Below are positions 21,901 to 28,869 of a DNA stretch of 64,000 nt, in pieces (the stretch's first letter is position 1; every line of letters starts with the position of its first letter). A model generated the notes under the pieces. That model was given only the letters and a program-made list of their open reading frames with translations. It ran no database searches and was not told the origin of the DNA. This DNA is from Ochotona curzoniae. Its lineage: Eukaryota; Chordata; Mammalia; Lagomorpha; Ochotonidae. The translations under genes were made by a program, and so were the position numbers. The stretch lies in NCBI RefSeq assembly GCF_017591425.1, contig NW_024465885.1:40060501-40124500 (forward strand), in the 5' to 3' direction.

Positions 21901-22193
21901 CCGCCTCGGACTGCCCGCTTTCATTCTTGATTTCTGACAAAGAAAAGAGTACTTCTGATGGTGAACTTGCACTCCCATCCATTTTTATCTTGTCTGATGG
22001 GCGCCTAGGTGTGTTGCCTCCCAGCGGGAGAGGAACGGGCGAGCCTGGTGGTGTGCCTGGGCAGGAGGTGCAGCCTGCTCCCGCGGCTGGCCCCGAGCAG
22101 GCCCGGCCCGTGCCCGAGGAGCAGTGTCGGCAGAGTGGTGGCATCTCCGATTTCTGCCAGCAGATGACTGACAAGTGTACAACGGACGAGTAA
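3701..22193 (+). CDS. BACH1: BACH1, BTB and CNC homology 1 transcription repressor (complete CDS, four exons)
   Basis: Join of 3701-3934, 7523-8863, 11918-12124 and 21753-22193: 2,223 nt, 740 residues plus stop, close to the 736 residues of human BACH1. All junctions are phase 0 with GT-AG sites. Domains in order are an N-terminal BTB/POZ dimerisation domain (about residues 20-125), a long acidic and serine-rich middle, the CNC motif with basic region (about 526-580), a leucine zipper (about 581-610) and a C-terminal tail. Five Cys-Pro pairs at C222, C437, C463, C494 and C648 correspond to the haem regulatory motifs known in the family. BACH1 dimerises with small Maf proteins and represses HMOX1 and other genes at Maf recognition elements; haem binding releases it from DNA and leads to its export and degradation. 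The start is the ATG at 3701, with A at -3; no in-frame ATG precedes it in the exon. Confidence 0.97.
4097..4345 (-). mobile_element. Old tRNA-derived SINE, antisense
   Basis: A TTATTTATTTATTTTTAAAA tail is followed by GATTCACTTCCCAGATGCC and weak SINE-like sequence ending in TGAGTCTTAACTC. Strongly diverged, so both boundaries are approximate. Confidence 0.45.
5085..5380 (-). mobile_element. Old L1 3' UTR fragment, antisense (probable)
   Basis: The pattern of TTTTTAATTGGGAAATTTTGAA, GTACAACTCCACGATGAATTAG and AGCATTGTTAATGTGTCAC resembles the complement of ancient mammalian L1ME-type 3' UTRs. Called by eye from a degenerate copy. Confidence 0.4.
5900..6460 (-). mobile_element. Old L1 fragment, antisense
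   Basis: It carries the familiar antisense L1M signature: GTACTTCATAGGGATGGATACA, TAATTGCTGGGTCACATGATAGTTGCATG, AAGTGGCTTTACCATTTCACAGTGCC and ATAGTGTTTTGAATG. These are complements of the ancient L1 3' region. Diverged and internally decayed. Confidence 0.65.
6803..7085 (+). mobile_element. Lagomorph C-type SINE, sense
   Basis: It begins GAGAGCCGGTGCTATGGCTTGGTG and carries CTTGGCTGCTCCAATTTTGA, CACCCATGTGGGAGACCC and GCATTTGGGGAGTGAACCAG, ending AAATAAAAATAAATAATTTTAAAAAA. A diverged full-length copy. Confidence 0.85.
7523..8863 (+). CDS. BACH1: BACH1 coding exon 2 (residues 79-525), BTB end and regulatory middle region
   Basis: 447 codons between the AACAG acceptor and the GAG|GTGAGC donor, starting [18 protein letters not shown] and ending CSAREQECE. 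It completes the BTB domain (to about residue 125) and encodes the long, largely disordered middle. Cys-Pro pairs sit at residues 222 (SLCPKY), 437 (SECPWLG), 463 (VNCPFIS) and 494 (EPCPYAC); the last three lie in the known haem-responsive segment. The phrase [23 protein letters not shown] and the acidic stretch [14 protein letters not shown] are typical of BACH1. The frame stays open 50 nt past the donor, but the donor matches the human exon boundary. Confidence 0.97.
8874..9030 (-). mobile_element. Possible L1 3' UTR piece, antisense, with (TA)n start
   Basis: A TA tract is followed by TTTTATTATTGTTTTATGACACAG and pyrimidine-rich CTTCCCCCTCCCCACTG. This resembles the antisense L1 3' terminus at 36235, which has TTTTATTATTATTGCTATCATTTTATGATACAG and then CCCCTTCTCCCCACCCCC. 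It lies 10 bp past the exon donor. Short and diverged. Confidence 0.35.
10000..10390 (-). mobile_element. Old L1 fragment, antisense
   Basis: It shows the antisense L1 order of motifs: GGCTAAATAGCACTCTGTTGTATATACATGCACCATGG, GACATTTAGGTTGTTTCCTGTCTTGGCTCTTG, ATAAAATTGCTGGATCATATATG and TGAGGGTTCTACAAGCTGCC. Truncated and decayed. Confidence 0.7.
10835..11115 (-). mobile_element. Old tRNA-derived SINE, antisense (variant with GCAGGCAT head)
   Basis: An ATTTATTTGAGATAAAGAAAGAG tail is followed by diverged sequence ending AACATGGGATGCAAGCATCGTGGCCTGGGTTGAAAGCTGTC, which resembles the complement of an older lagomorph SINE subfamily. Confidence 0.5.
11185..11300 (+). mobile_element. C-type SINE with large internal deletion
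   Basis: The SINE head (GGCCTGCCGTGATGGCCTAGTGGCTAAATC) is joined directly to the 3' part (CCCAGCAGATGGAAGATCTTCATCTC and CTGCCTTTCCAATAAAAT), omitting about 200 bp of the body. It ends in an (AAT)n run at about 11276-11297. Confidence 0.8.
11398..11622 (-). mobile_element. Lagomorph SINE, antisense, diverged
   Basis: It contains TATCTCCCCCAAGTGCCCC, GGCTGAAGCCAGGCATCAGGA, CCAGGTCTCACTGGTGCCAGGACCCAAGCACTTGGG and GAGTTGCTGGGACCC, the antisense SINE body. Boundaries are approximate. Confidence 0.7.
11918..12124 (+). CDS. BACH1: BACH1 coding exon 3 (residues 526-594), CNC motif and bZIP basic region
   Basis: 69 codons starting [18 protein letters not shown], flanked by acceptor CATTCTAG and donor CTG|GTAAGT. 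It encodes the CNC homology motif ([29 protein letters not shown]) and the basic region. The CNC-bZIP DNA-contact pattern N-x-x-A-A-x-x-C-R falls at N569, A572, A573, C576 and R577. The leucine zipper begins here, with leucines at 587 and 594. I see no departure from the family at key DNA-binding residues. Confidence 0.98.
12516..12839 (+). mobile_element. Young full-length lagomorph SINE with 17-bp target duplication
   Basis: It starts GGCCCGGCGCGGTGGCGCAGTGG. The head keeps RNA polymerase III box A (TGGCGCAGTGG) and a near-consensus box B (GGTTCTAATCC), as expected of a tRNA-derived promoter. It ends CCTTTCCAATAAAAAATAATAAAAGTAAATCTTTAAAAA. The direct repeat AAAAGTTATTGTTTTAG flanks it at 12499-12515 and 12838-12854. 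Confidence 0.96.
12860..15490. other. BACH1: Intron 4 sequence without recognised features
   Basis: About 2.6 kb of AT-rich intron. It contains a short TATG/TATA stretch near 13306-13325 and scattered short open frames, none resembling a protein I know. Confidence 0.5.
15500..15960 (-). mobile_element. Old L1ME-like fragment, antisense (possible)
   Basis: AATAGTATAATAAGCAACCATGTATTTCCCATG followed by AATTCAGTCACTAAATTTTGGCATGTTTG resembles an ancient L1 3' UTR consensus, where a similar phrase reads 'TATAATGAACCCCCATGTACCCATCACC'. Which strand it represents is uncertain. A pyrimidine-rich tract follows at 15610-15840. Confidence 0.35.
16085..16549 (-). mobile_element. Composite of two antisense SINE bodies
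   Basis: Two SINE segments lie head to tail on the minus strand. One (about 16085-16350) carries GATCTTCTGATTATTGGTGCACTCCCCAA, GGGTCTCCCCTG and CATATGGGACGG. The second (about 16385-16549) repeats the motifs AGATTGGGCCAGGCTGAAGCCAGGAATCG, TTTTCCCACATGGGTGGCAG and GCTTCCCAGGTGCATTAACAAGGAGCTGGA. The second body stops where U2 sequence begins, so it lacks its tRNA-like head. Confidence 0.7.
16550..16579 (-). pseudogene. RNU2: U2 snRNA 5'-end fragment (nt 1-30) fused to a SINE body
   Basis: On the minus strand these 30 bases are identical to the first 30 nt of vertebrate U2 snRNA as I know it (ATCGCTTCTCGGCC then TTTTGGCTAAGATCAA). That segment includes the start of stem I and leads toward the branch-site recognition region. 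U2 identity is lost exactly where SINE-like sequence begins. It is far too short to be functional. It is either a 3'-truncated U2 retropseudogene next to a SINE or a template-switch chimera. Confidence 0.85.
16590..17520. other. BACH1: Intron 4 sequence without recognised features
   Basis: About 900 bp of T-rich intron with no named repeat or exon. Confidence 0.45.
17543..18142 (+). mobile_element. LINE-like 3' end, probably lagomorph L1 3' UTR, sense
   Basis: About 600 bp ending in an A-rich tail (CAATAAAAAAAACAAGTAAAAAAAAG). The body includes GGACTTAGGGTGGGTGGGAAACTGGGTG and CCCACTTCCCTGTAGCCCTTGAACC, which I associate with lagomorph L1 3' UTRs. A short direct repeat GAATCTTT lies at 17535-17542 and 18143-18150. 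A 98-codon open frame in it is not similar to L1 ORF2. Confidence 0.5.
18433..18759 (-). mobile_element. Lagomorph C-type SINE, antisense, with 12-bp target duplication
   Basis: Full-length antisense copy from TTTAAAGATTTATTTTC to CTAGGCCATGGCCCTGGGC. The direct repeat CCGCAAATTTTT flanks it at 18421-18432 and 18760-18771. Confidence 0.94.
18845..19150 (+). mobile_element. Lagomorph C-type SINE, sense, older subfamily
   Basis: It starts GGGCCGGCATTGTGGCATAGTG and has a clear box B (GGTTCAAGTCC) followed by CGGCTGCTCCACTTTCC, then ends CACAAATAAATACATCTTTTTTT. The head is the GGCATTGTGGCATAG type common to rabbit and pika, so it is older than the GGCGCGGTGGCGCAG copies. Confidence 0.92.
19443..19782 (-). 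mobile_element. Lagomorph C-type SINE, antisense, with 9-bp target duplication
   Basis: It runs from TTTAAAGATTTATTTATTTTTATTAC to GCTAGGCCACGCTGCTGGGCC, full length. The direct repeat CAGTTGAAA lies at 19434-19442 and 19783-19791. It holds a 133-codon minus-strand frame that is SINE sequence, not a gene. Confidence 0.93.
20043..20367 (-). mobile_element. Lagomorph C-type SINE, antisense, with 15-bp target duplication
   Basis: Full-length antisense copy from TTAAAAATATATTTTTATTG to GCTACTGCACCAGGC. The direct repeat CCACAGATTCATTTT flanks it at 20028-20042 and 20368-20382. Confidence 0.94.
20420..21745. other. BACH1: End of intron 4, no recognised features
   Basis: About 1.3 kb between the last intronic SINE and the final exon. 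No named repeats are visible. Sequence this close to an exon and free of young repeats could hold conserved regulatory elements, but none can be identified by eye. Confidence 0.45.
21753..22193 (+). CDS. BACH1: BACH1 final coding exon (residues 595-740), leucine zipper end and C-terminal tail
   Basis: 146 codons and a TAA stop at 22191-22193, after the acceptor TTCCATTTCACAG. It starts [18 protein letters not shown], completing the leucine zipper (heptad positions L601 and I608). It contains the Cys-Pro haem motif at C648 ([10 protein letters not shown]) and ends [16 protein letters not shown], the conserved C-terminal segment linked in human BACH1 to cytoplasmic localisation. Between them, residues about 674-718 form a Gly/Pro-rich linker encoded by very GC-rich DNA (about 22005-22130) and look more divergent than the rest of the protein. 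Confidence 0.97.
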   Translation, partial: QNEKESLLKERDHILSTLGETKQNLTGLCQQVCKEAALSQEQIQILAKYSASDCPLSFLISDKEKSTSDGELALPSIFILSDGRLGVLPPSGRGTGEPGGVPGQEVQPAPAAGPEQARPVPEEQCRQSGGISDFCQQMTDKCTTDE

Positions 22194-24364
22194 ATTTGCA
22201 TTCGTTTCCTTCAGACCATCCAGTTTTCTATGGACGTTTTGGTGTTGCTTTGAAACCTAGTGTGGCCATCTATCACTTACCAACGTTGGTTTCCACCCTG
22301 GGAATTTGTCATAAAGAGATTTCTCTTGCGCCTGAATTCTTCTAGATTTCCATGGGAATGGAGACACAGAAACGATTTGTCTCTTGAGTACTGACAAATC
22401 ACATGTGAAAATGTACGCTTTTTGAAAACTCTATTTTAAAAACAAGTAACTATTATTAACAGCTCCTCCCAGTATTTTTTTAAAAAGTCAGCAATATAAA
22501 AGCTGGAAACTTCTTCCGATTCTGTCAAAGAAGTGGCTCATAGAGGTTTAAAAACTTGACCTGTTCACAGTATGCTGATTTAACAGAAAGTTTCGTCCTG
22601 AGCCATGCGGATAGAGTTCTGTTGTATTAGGAAATGTCGGTCAGCTTGGTGGATGGACGTGTTTGCACAGAGCTGCAGTTTTGTTTTAATCCTTGAGCTT
22701 TGCTCTTCAGCTCTACAGGGAGAGCTTTCCTAGACTTCTTTGTGATCCTGGAAGGTGTCAGAAGCAGAGCTGGCCTGGAGGCAGGGCTTCTGCTCCTTCT
22801 CCATTTCAGCTGTCCAGTTACTGGCTGCGAAATGATACATAAGTGTCACGCCCCCACCAACCTTTTTTTTTTTTCCTTTGTATAGTCTCTGCTGTATTTA
22901 AACCCATGATGGAATTTCCTTTCCTGTTAGTGGAGACTCCGGTTGGAGTTGCTTGTGTGGACATGCTGGTAGCCCTCTGTGGCCTTGCTGGCATTTGGGG
23001 GTGCTTTCCAGTGGACAGGTCTGTTTCCATTCCCAACATAGATTTCCAGTGCCAGAAAAACTGGGCATCCAAAAGAGAGAAATTAAAGACATTTACTAGG
23101 AATTCCTTTAGTTTTTCATCCTGCTTTTTAAATCCTGTGGTTTACTTTTGAAAAACATTTGTAGTTAAAATTGTGTCTGTAATAGCTCTGCCGGTTTGTG
23201 AGAAATTGATAAATTCAATCTTCTTGCACTATGAATTTGCATTTAGAATCCAGGTTCAGTCCTTACTCTTTTTTCAAGTTTGATGTGGCAAAGAGATGCA
23301 AAATCAGCTTTTCTGTCTTATCTAGTCTTGTTATGAAATATATTCTGATCACCCAGCTTGTAACAGTCTGCAGTAATTGATAGCTATTGTGGAAACACAG
23401 ACTTCCTCAAGAGTCAGGTGATAACGATGGATCTTCTCAGCAATTAAAAATAAACTTCTTGTATGAGTTGAGTTTCTCTAACCTGAGAAATCTTTGAAAT
23501 GTTCCAAAATTCAAAACTGAGTGTTGACATGAGACCCCAAGCAGAATGCTCGCAGTTGACCTCGTTGTGATGGGTTGCTGGCAAACTGCAGGTGCACAAG
23601 AAACATTGTCTAAAGGCCATGTGGACAGTATCTGTAACATAAATGGACTCCCTCCTCAAGATAGCATATATGATATATTTGCAAATTTTGCAAACCCTAA
23701 GACACTTTTTGGTTCCGGCCGTTTCAGAAAGGGCTACTCAGCCTGTATTCACACTTAATAGAGGCGTTCGCAGAATCTAGTTTTAAAGTGTACAGGAGAG
23801 TCCACCTCTGTGCTCTTGGCCAGAAAGCACTGGATTTCTCCAAGACCATGCACCTGAGACAGAGAGATCACTATAGACTACATGCTGTGTCTAGTGAGAG
23901 CCTGGGTGGCTAACCTGGAGACCACCAACTACCTTATATGAATGAGCTAGAAGCAAGTTGATCTTCGCTGTGAGAATGCATGGGGACCACTCTTGGTATT
24001 TGAGAATAATTTGTCAATTGTTACCCTTTTTCATCAAAGTGTAGGTGTGAAAGATACTGCTTGTATCTTCAGTGGTTTGTATATTATCTCTTACGGACTT
24101 GGTCGTAACAGAAGATTCATTGGGATTGTCTCCTGGAGCATGTCAAAAGTACCCTCAGTTTTTCAGGGAGAATATTTCTGTGATAATGTATCCCGTTCTC
24201 CAAAACAATGATAAATATCTGTATCCAGAACTAGGTCTAGATATCCTCATTAACTGTTTCTTCTATGATAGTTTGAAATTTCAAGCATAATATAAGAGAA
24301 CATGGAACTTTCCTGGTTTACATAATGTAAAATCTTGTTCCAAGCCAGTGGAACCCTTGATTTC

Positions 24365-24372
24365 CTACCTCA
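24365..24372 (+). promoter_or_regulatory. BACH1: let-7 8-mer seed match in BACH1 3' UTR (site 1)
   Basis: CTACCTCA is the perfect 8-mer target for let-7/miR-98 (seed GAGGUAG with A opposite position 1). BACH1 is a reported let-7 target in human. Confidence 0.65.
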
Positions 24373-24559
24373 GCTGTCTGTCATATCAGTTTATGTATTT
24401 GAAAATGTCAGATCACCTTTTCCTAATTTTTAATCGCTACTGTAAATATTTGCTTTGAAACATGGTTACCTAGTATGTCATGATAAAACAGCTGTCTCTG
24501 GAGTTTAAATTTAATTTTTATGACACTTGGTTTCCATTTCTCTATACTATAAACAGTTT

Positions 24560-24566
24560 AGCATTA
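24560..24566 (+). promoter_or_regulatory. BACH1: miR-155 seed match in BACH1 3' UTR (site 1, 8-mer)
   Basis: AGCATTA followed by A gives an 8-mer match to the miR-155-5p seed, and the TT just upstream also pairs with positions 9-10. BACH1 is a known miR-155 target with several sites in human. Confidence 0.75.
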
Positions 24567-24622
24567 AGGGTTTATTTTAATGTTGTCTAATTAGTGGCCA
24601 TGTGTAATATTTCTTAACATTT

Positions 24623-24629
24623 AGCATTA
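24623..24629 (+). promoter_or_regulatory. BACH1: miR-155 seed match in BACH1 3' UTR (site 2, 7-mer)
   Basis: AGCATTA followed by C is a 7-mer-m8 match, 57 bp after site 1. That spacing places it within or just beyond the range reported for cooperative microRNA sites. Confidence 0.7.
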
Positions 24630-24664
24630 CTTTTAATAGCCAGCATGTAATACAAGTACCTACA

Positions 24665-24672
24665 CTACCTCA
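24665..24672 (+). promoter_or_regulatory. BACH1: let-7 8-mer seed match in BACH1 3' UTR (site 2)
   Basis: A second perfect CTACCTCA, 36 bp after miR-155 site 2. Confidence 0.65.
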
Positions 24673-24772
24673 TACTTAAATGATTTTCAAGGTGTAATAT
24701 AGATGGACAGATAAAAAATATTTTATCTTTGTCTTTTGGCCACAAAGTGGGGAAGTTTTCTATATATTGCAT

Positions 24773-24779
24773 AGCATTA
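24773..24779 (+). promoter_or_regulatory. BACH1: miR-155 seed match in BACH1 3' UTR (site 3, 7-mer)
   Basis: A third AGCATTA, followed by C (7-mer-m8), 150 bp after site 2. Confidence 0.7.
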
Positions 24780-25060
24780 CACATTCATGCCTATTTTAAC
24801 ATTAACTTCTACAGAAGTTTTTTTCTAAGAAAATTTAACTCAAGGCACTATTATTTCTTCTTTCTTTTTTTTTTTTTTTGAGGCTGCCGAAGACAAATGA
24901 CAGGATTATGTGTATACAGCGTATGCCTTTTTCCTTCATGCAGAATCTTAGAAGTATTGTTTTCAGTTTGTTCGTTGTGTATTTACATGATCATTGTTCC
25001 TTTATGAACCGAGTCCTCTTCTCAGTGCTTGCAGATTTTTAAAAAGCTGTTGTCTGACTC

Positions 25061-25066
25061 AATAAA
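25061..25066 (+). terminator. BACH1: Polyadenylation signal candidate 1 for BACH1
   Basis: Canonical AATAAA in GACTCAATAAAAACAG, about 2.87 kb after the stop codon, at a plausible distance for a cleavage site near 25080-25090. Confidence 0.6.
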
Positions 25067-25408
25067 AACAGTATCTTAAAATTGCTTCCCTTATTTGAAT
25101 TCTATAGCTATGGCAAATGATTTGTTAAATTATTATATTGAAAACAAATGTGGATGCAATCTTGGTTCTCTGTCTATAAGTTTCATAACAAGTTACTGCA
25201 GCTTAATGCTTATCCAGTTTTAAATAAGGAATGATATTTGATCCTGCAGATGACACAGGCTTGCATGTGGACACAGCCACGTTAGCAACTTGGGAAAAAA
25301 ACCCAACAACATGGCAATGTTAAAATGAATTCTCAGGTGAAATGTTTTTCATTAATGAAACATCTATTTTGACTTTGTAAATATTTTAAATGTTTTGTTA
25401 AGGCATGT

Positions 25409-25414
25409 AATAAA
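25409..25414 (+). terminator. BACH1: Polyadenylation signal candidate 2 for BACH1
   Basis: Canonical AATAAA in GGCATGTAATAAACTATTC. Further AATAAA hexamers at 25573 and 25723 could be still more distal sites. Which one is used needs transcript ends. Confidence 0.5.
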
Positions 25415-25435
25415 CTATTCTTGAAACCTATTAGG

Positions 25436-26013
25436 TAGAATGAAAATTTAAAGCCATGATGGTAAAAGTAAAAAAAAAAAATGGCATAGTGATTGTAAAA
25501 TAAATAAATAATGACATTGATTTTTTTGTATCTTTCCTAATTATCTTTCCTAATACAGTTTTCTAACAATGCAATAAAACCACTAAACTTGTGTATTAAA
25601 ATCCTAGTAAGACCCTGTTTCATTAAAAATATACTTTCATAGTATTTAATTTATACTTTCTTCGTAATTCGCGTACCCAAATGTTTCAGAACTGTTAGAT
25701 GTTGGTGATAAATTGACAGCCAAATAAAATTCTTCTAAAATTAGTACTAATTAAATGGAGTTGAATATTCCATGTCCATATTCTCACAACCCACACCGAT
25801 TTGCTGACTTTGGTCTTTGGATCAGTACTGAGTCTGTAGCTCTGCTAGGAGAAAATCTTTCATTGGCTGTTAATCCTGCCTGGCCAAAAAAAAAAATATT
25901 CACAGTGCTTCAGTTTTCTTTTCGCTGGCATAGAGTTCCTTTAGTCATGCTTGTGGTGTGACTTCCTCTCAGTCTTTGCATAAAGATATGTGGGATAGTA
26001 GAGGATTATCTGT
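25436..26013. other. BACH1 downstream flank, no gene
   Basis: AT-rich sequence with extra AATAAA hexamers at 25573-25578 and 25723-25728. It may be distal 3' UTR or the first intergenic DNA. Confidence 0.45.
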
Positions 26014-26021
26014 CAGTCATT

Positions 26022-26336
26022 TTCTTTCTTCTTTTTTTTTTTTTAAGATTTATTTATTTTTATTGGAAAGTCAGATTTATGGAGAGAAGGAGGGAAAGAA
26101 AGATCTTCTATCTCCTGGTTCATTCTTCAAGTGTCCTCAACAGCCAGAGCTGAGCCCATCTGAAACCAGGAGCCAGGAGCCTCTTCTGGGTCTCAAATGC
26201 GAATGCAAGGTCCCAAGGCAGGCCATAAGCAAGGAGCAGGAAGAGAAATGGAGCTTCCAGGAGACTTACTGCATCCATATGGCGTCCTGGCACGTGCAAG
26301 GCGAGGCCTTTAGCCACTTGGCTACTGTGCTGGGCC
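26022..26336 (-). mobile_element. Lagomorph C-type SINE, antisense, with 8-bp target duplication
   Basis: Antisense copy with AAGATTTATTTATTTTTATTGGAAAGTCAG, CATATGGCGTCCTGGCACG and a CTGGGC end. The direct repeat CAGTCATT lies at 26014-26021 and 26337-26344. Part of the body between the CAAGGTCCCAAGG and GGCCATAAGCAAGGAG segments is missing. Confidence 0.9.
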
Positions 26337-26450
26337 CAGTCATTAATTTTTAAAGATTGATCTGTATTCATTTTCTCAGGCCCTTGTAATCAGGCTTGGC
26401 ACAGCAGTCCAGCCCTGCACTGACAGTCTTCCAGGGCAGAGCATCTGGTC

Positions 26451-26655
26451 TAGTGGTAGAGATTCTTCGCTGAGGACAATTCTCCCTGATTGACATCTGG
26501 CAATTCCCAGATGCCCCATAAGTAGCAAGGGTGAGATGAAGGACATGGCATCCATTGTCAGACCAGGGATGCTACCGAACAGCCTACAGCACACAGCACG
26601 GCCCTAACAAAGATCAGCTCACCTGAGGTGTCGGTCATGCCTGCAGATCAGTGGT
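26451..26655 (+). mobile_element. MER20-like hAT-Charlie DNA transposon remnant
   Basis: It aligns by eye, in order, with the MER20-type consensus: TAGTGGTAGAGATTCTT start, GGACAATTCTCCCTG, GACATCTGGCAATTCCCAGAT, CAGACCAGGGATGCTACCGAACAGCCTACAGCACACAGCACGGCCC and AACAAAGATCAGCTC. MER20 and MER5A names are easily mixed up from memory; the hAT-Charlie class is the firm part. Confidence 0.75.
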
Positions 26656-27074
26656 GGCATCGAGGTGAAATGTGAGATGTCATATCTGAATTCGGAGGAG
26701 GTGAGGCAAAGAAATAGCAAAGATTGTCACCCTAGCTGGGAGAAGGCTCCTGTCTGGGAAGAAATGAGCTTGCATGAAGAAGCTTGCCTTGGTGTGGAGG
26801 GGCCTGAGCTGTGTGAGGGAGGGCCGTCCTCAGTGCCCTTCTGTGTGTCCCAGGATGTTGCACACTGGCCTGCAGGTATAATTATTAGGTTATTTCAAAG
26901 CATTTTGAGAAAAATGGAATCAAAGGTGTTTATTTTGGCTCAGACTCTTGAAATTAATGCCTAGTTTTTTCGTAATATGCATTTGGAAGACCCCTTGTTA
27001 ACATGAATTTTGTTTTCTTCGAAGTAAACTAGTCTTTCAATTCTGCTTTCCACGAACTTATGAAGTACCTTACC
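26656..27074. other. Intergenic, no recognised feature
   Basis: It holds a 99-codon open frame (26665-26964) with no family similarity that I can see and no promoter or splice context. Confidence 0.4.
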
Positions 27075-27665
27075 TTTTTTTTTTTTTTTTTTTTTTTTGC
27101 TGTCTCAGGGTTTCTGAAGCTTTTTATAAATCCTGGATATTAGTCCCCTGTCACTTTCGTCGTATGCAAAGGTTTTCTCCCATTCTGTTGGTTCACTTTG
27201 TTGATTGTTTCCTTTGCTGTGCAGAAGCTTCTTATTTTGATGTAGTCCCATTTACTCGTTTTGGCTTTGACTGCCTGTGCTTTGGCTGTTCTTTTCTAAG
27301 AAGTCTTTCCCTGTTCCTATATCTTGGAGTGTGCTTCCTATGTTTTCCTCTTATAGTTTGATGGTTTCTGGGTGTAGACTTAGGTCCTTAATCCATTTAG
27401 AGGTGATTTTCGTATAATGTGACAGGTGCAGGTCTTAGCTCTTAATTCTGCACACTGCTATCCAGTTGGCCAACAGCATTTGTTGAATAGACCAGGATTT
27501 TCGCCTGGGTTGTTCGCAGTTTTCTTGTCAAAGATTAGCTGACTTTACATGTGTTGGCTCCCTTCTGGCGTTTCTATTCTGTTCCATTGATCTTCTCTGT
27601 TTCTGTACCAGTATGTAATATGCAGTTAGAAGTACTGCTCTGTAGCATGTAGTTAGAAGTACTTA
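27075..27665 (-). mobile_element. L1 ORF2-region fragment, antisense, after a poly-T run
   Basis: A 24-bp T run is followed by the antisense L1 signature AAATCCTGGATATTAGTCCCCTGTC, GGTTTTCTCCCATTCTGTTGGTTCAC, TTGATTGTTTCCTTTGCTGTGCAGAAGCTTCTTATTTTGATGTAGTCCCATTT and AATCCATTTAGAGGTGATTTTCGTATAATGTG. It matches the longer L1 at 32180-32520 almost phrase for phrase. Confidence 0.88.
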
Positions 27666-27672
27666 ACATTGG

Positions 27673-28172
27673 TGACCAAAGGCCAGGCAAACAGATTCAA
27701 GGACAGACTTGTTCATTAGTATTTATTCAGGTTTCCTGGAGAGGCTAATAGCAACACCCTTCCCTGAATAGAGTTTTTGAGATGAAAAGCCAGAGGATAT
27801 AGTTCCCTTTGCTGATGCAGGCCAGGTGAAAACCATGGCCTTCTTGCAAGAGAAGGAGTGAAGTTGACCTACCCTCACCCAAGCAGCACAGCCTGTTGAA
27901 GAGGAGGAAGCTACACTGGGAATAGCTGAGTTACGTGCAAATGTATTCATCAGGGTAGAAGCCACCCCTCCCCACCGAGCTCCCGAGGCACGGTGGGACA
28001 CAGAGGCCAGGAGGATGTCCAGGGAAAATCCTGTTCTTGCAGACATTACTGGCCGAGCCCTGACTGCTCACTTGGGAGAGAAGGTAGCAGTTTCCAAAGG
28101 CAGATCTGTGCTCGCCTGTGTGCGATTACTTCCTGCGATCCAACCCCCCGGGTCTGTAATCTGTGGGCTCAT
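27673..28172 (-). mobile_element. Possible retroviral LTR-like segment, antisense (weak)
   Basis: About 500 bp not explained by SINE or L1. Read on the minus strand it starts TGATGAGCCCACAG and has AATAAA near its 3' end (CTGAATAAATACTAATG). No direct repeats or primer-binding site are visible, so the LTR reading is tentative. Confidence 0.25.
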
Positions 28173-28176
28173 CAGT

Positions 28177-28474
28177 TTATTATTATTATTATTATTTTCC
28201 TTTTGGAAAGGCAGATACATATAGAGGAGGAGAGACAGGAAGATCTTCTGTCCAATGATTCACTCCCCAAGTGACCACAATGGCTAGAGCTCAGCCAGTC
28301 TGAAGCCAGGAGCCCAGATCTTCTTCCAGGTTTCCCACGTGGGTACAGGGTCCCAGGCTTTGGCTGTCCTCTACTGCTGCTATAGGCAGGGAGCTGAATG
28401 GGAAGCGGGGCTCGTATGGAATCCCGTCATGTGCAAGGTGTGGACTTTGGCTACTAGGATAACACACCGGGCCG
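28177..28474 (-). mobile_element. Lagomorph C-type SINE, antisense
   Basis: An (ATT)n tail is followed by GGAAAGGCAGATACATATAGAGG, GATCTTCTGTCCAATGATTCACTCCCCAAG and the body to ACACACCGGGCC. The tail is an expanded ATT microsatellite. Confidence 0.9.
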
Positions 28475-28501
28475 CCTCTCAGCAGTTTTAATAATGGATC
28501 T

Positions 28502-28840
28502 GGGCCTGGCGTGGTAACCTAGTGGCTAAAGTCCTCATCTTGCATCCTCTGGGATCCCATATGGGCACTGGGTTGTATTATGACTATTCTACTTCCCTTC
28601 CAGTTACCTGCTTATGGCCTGGGAAAGCAGTTGAGCATGGCCCAAAGCCTTGGGACCCTGCACCCGTGTGGGAGACCTGGAAGAAGCTCCTGGCTCCTGG
28701 CTTCGGAATGGATCAACACCGACTGTTGCAGCTACTTGTGGTGTGAAACAGCAGATGGAAGATCTTTCTCTCTGTCTCTCCTTCTCTCTGTAAATCTTTC
28801 AAATAAAAATAAATCTTAAATATATATATATATATATTTT
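28502..28840 (+). mobile_element. Lagomorph C-type SINE, sense, with (TA)n tail
   Basis: Full-length sense SINE from GGGCCTGGCGTGGTAACCTAGTGGCTAAAG to AAATAAAAATAAATCTTAAA, followed by a (TA)n run at about 28820-28838. Confidence 0.92.
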
Positions 28841-28869
28841 AAAATGGATCCAACATGGGTTCTCAATGA

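Larger units (their letters stand above)
22194..25435 (+). other. BACH1: BACH1 3' UTR
   Basis: About 2.9-3.2 kb of AT-rich sequence, free of SINEs, from the stop codon to canonical AATAAA signals. Its length and lack of interspersed repeats fit the roughly 3-kb BACH1 3' UTR of human. It contains several ATTTA pentamers and clustered microRNA seed matches between 24365 and 24779. The exact 3' end is not decidable by eye. Confidence 0.8.
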
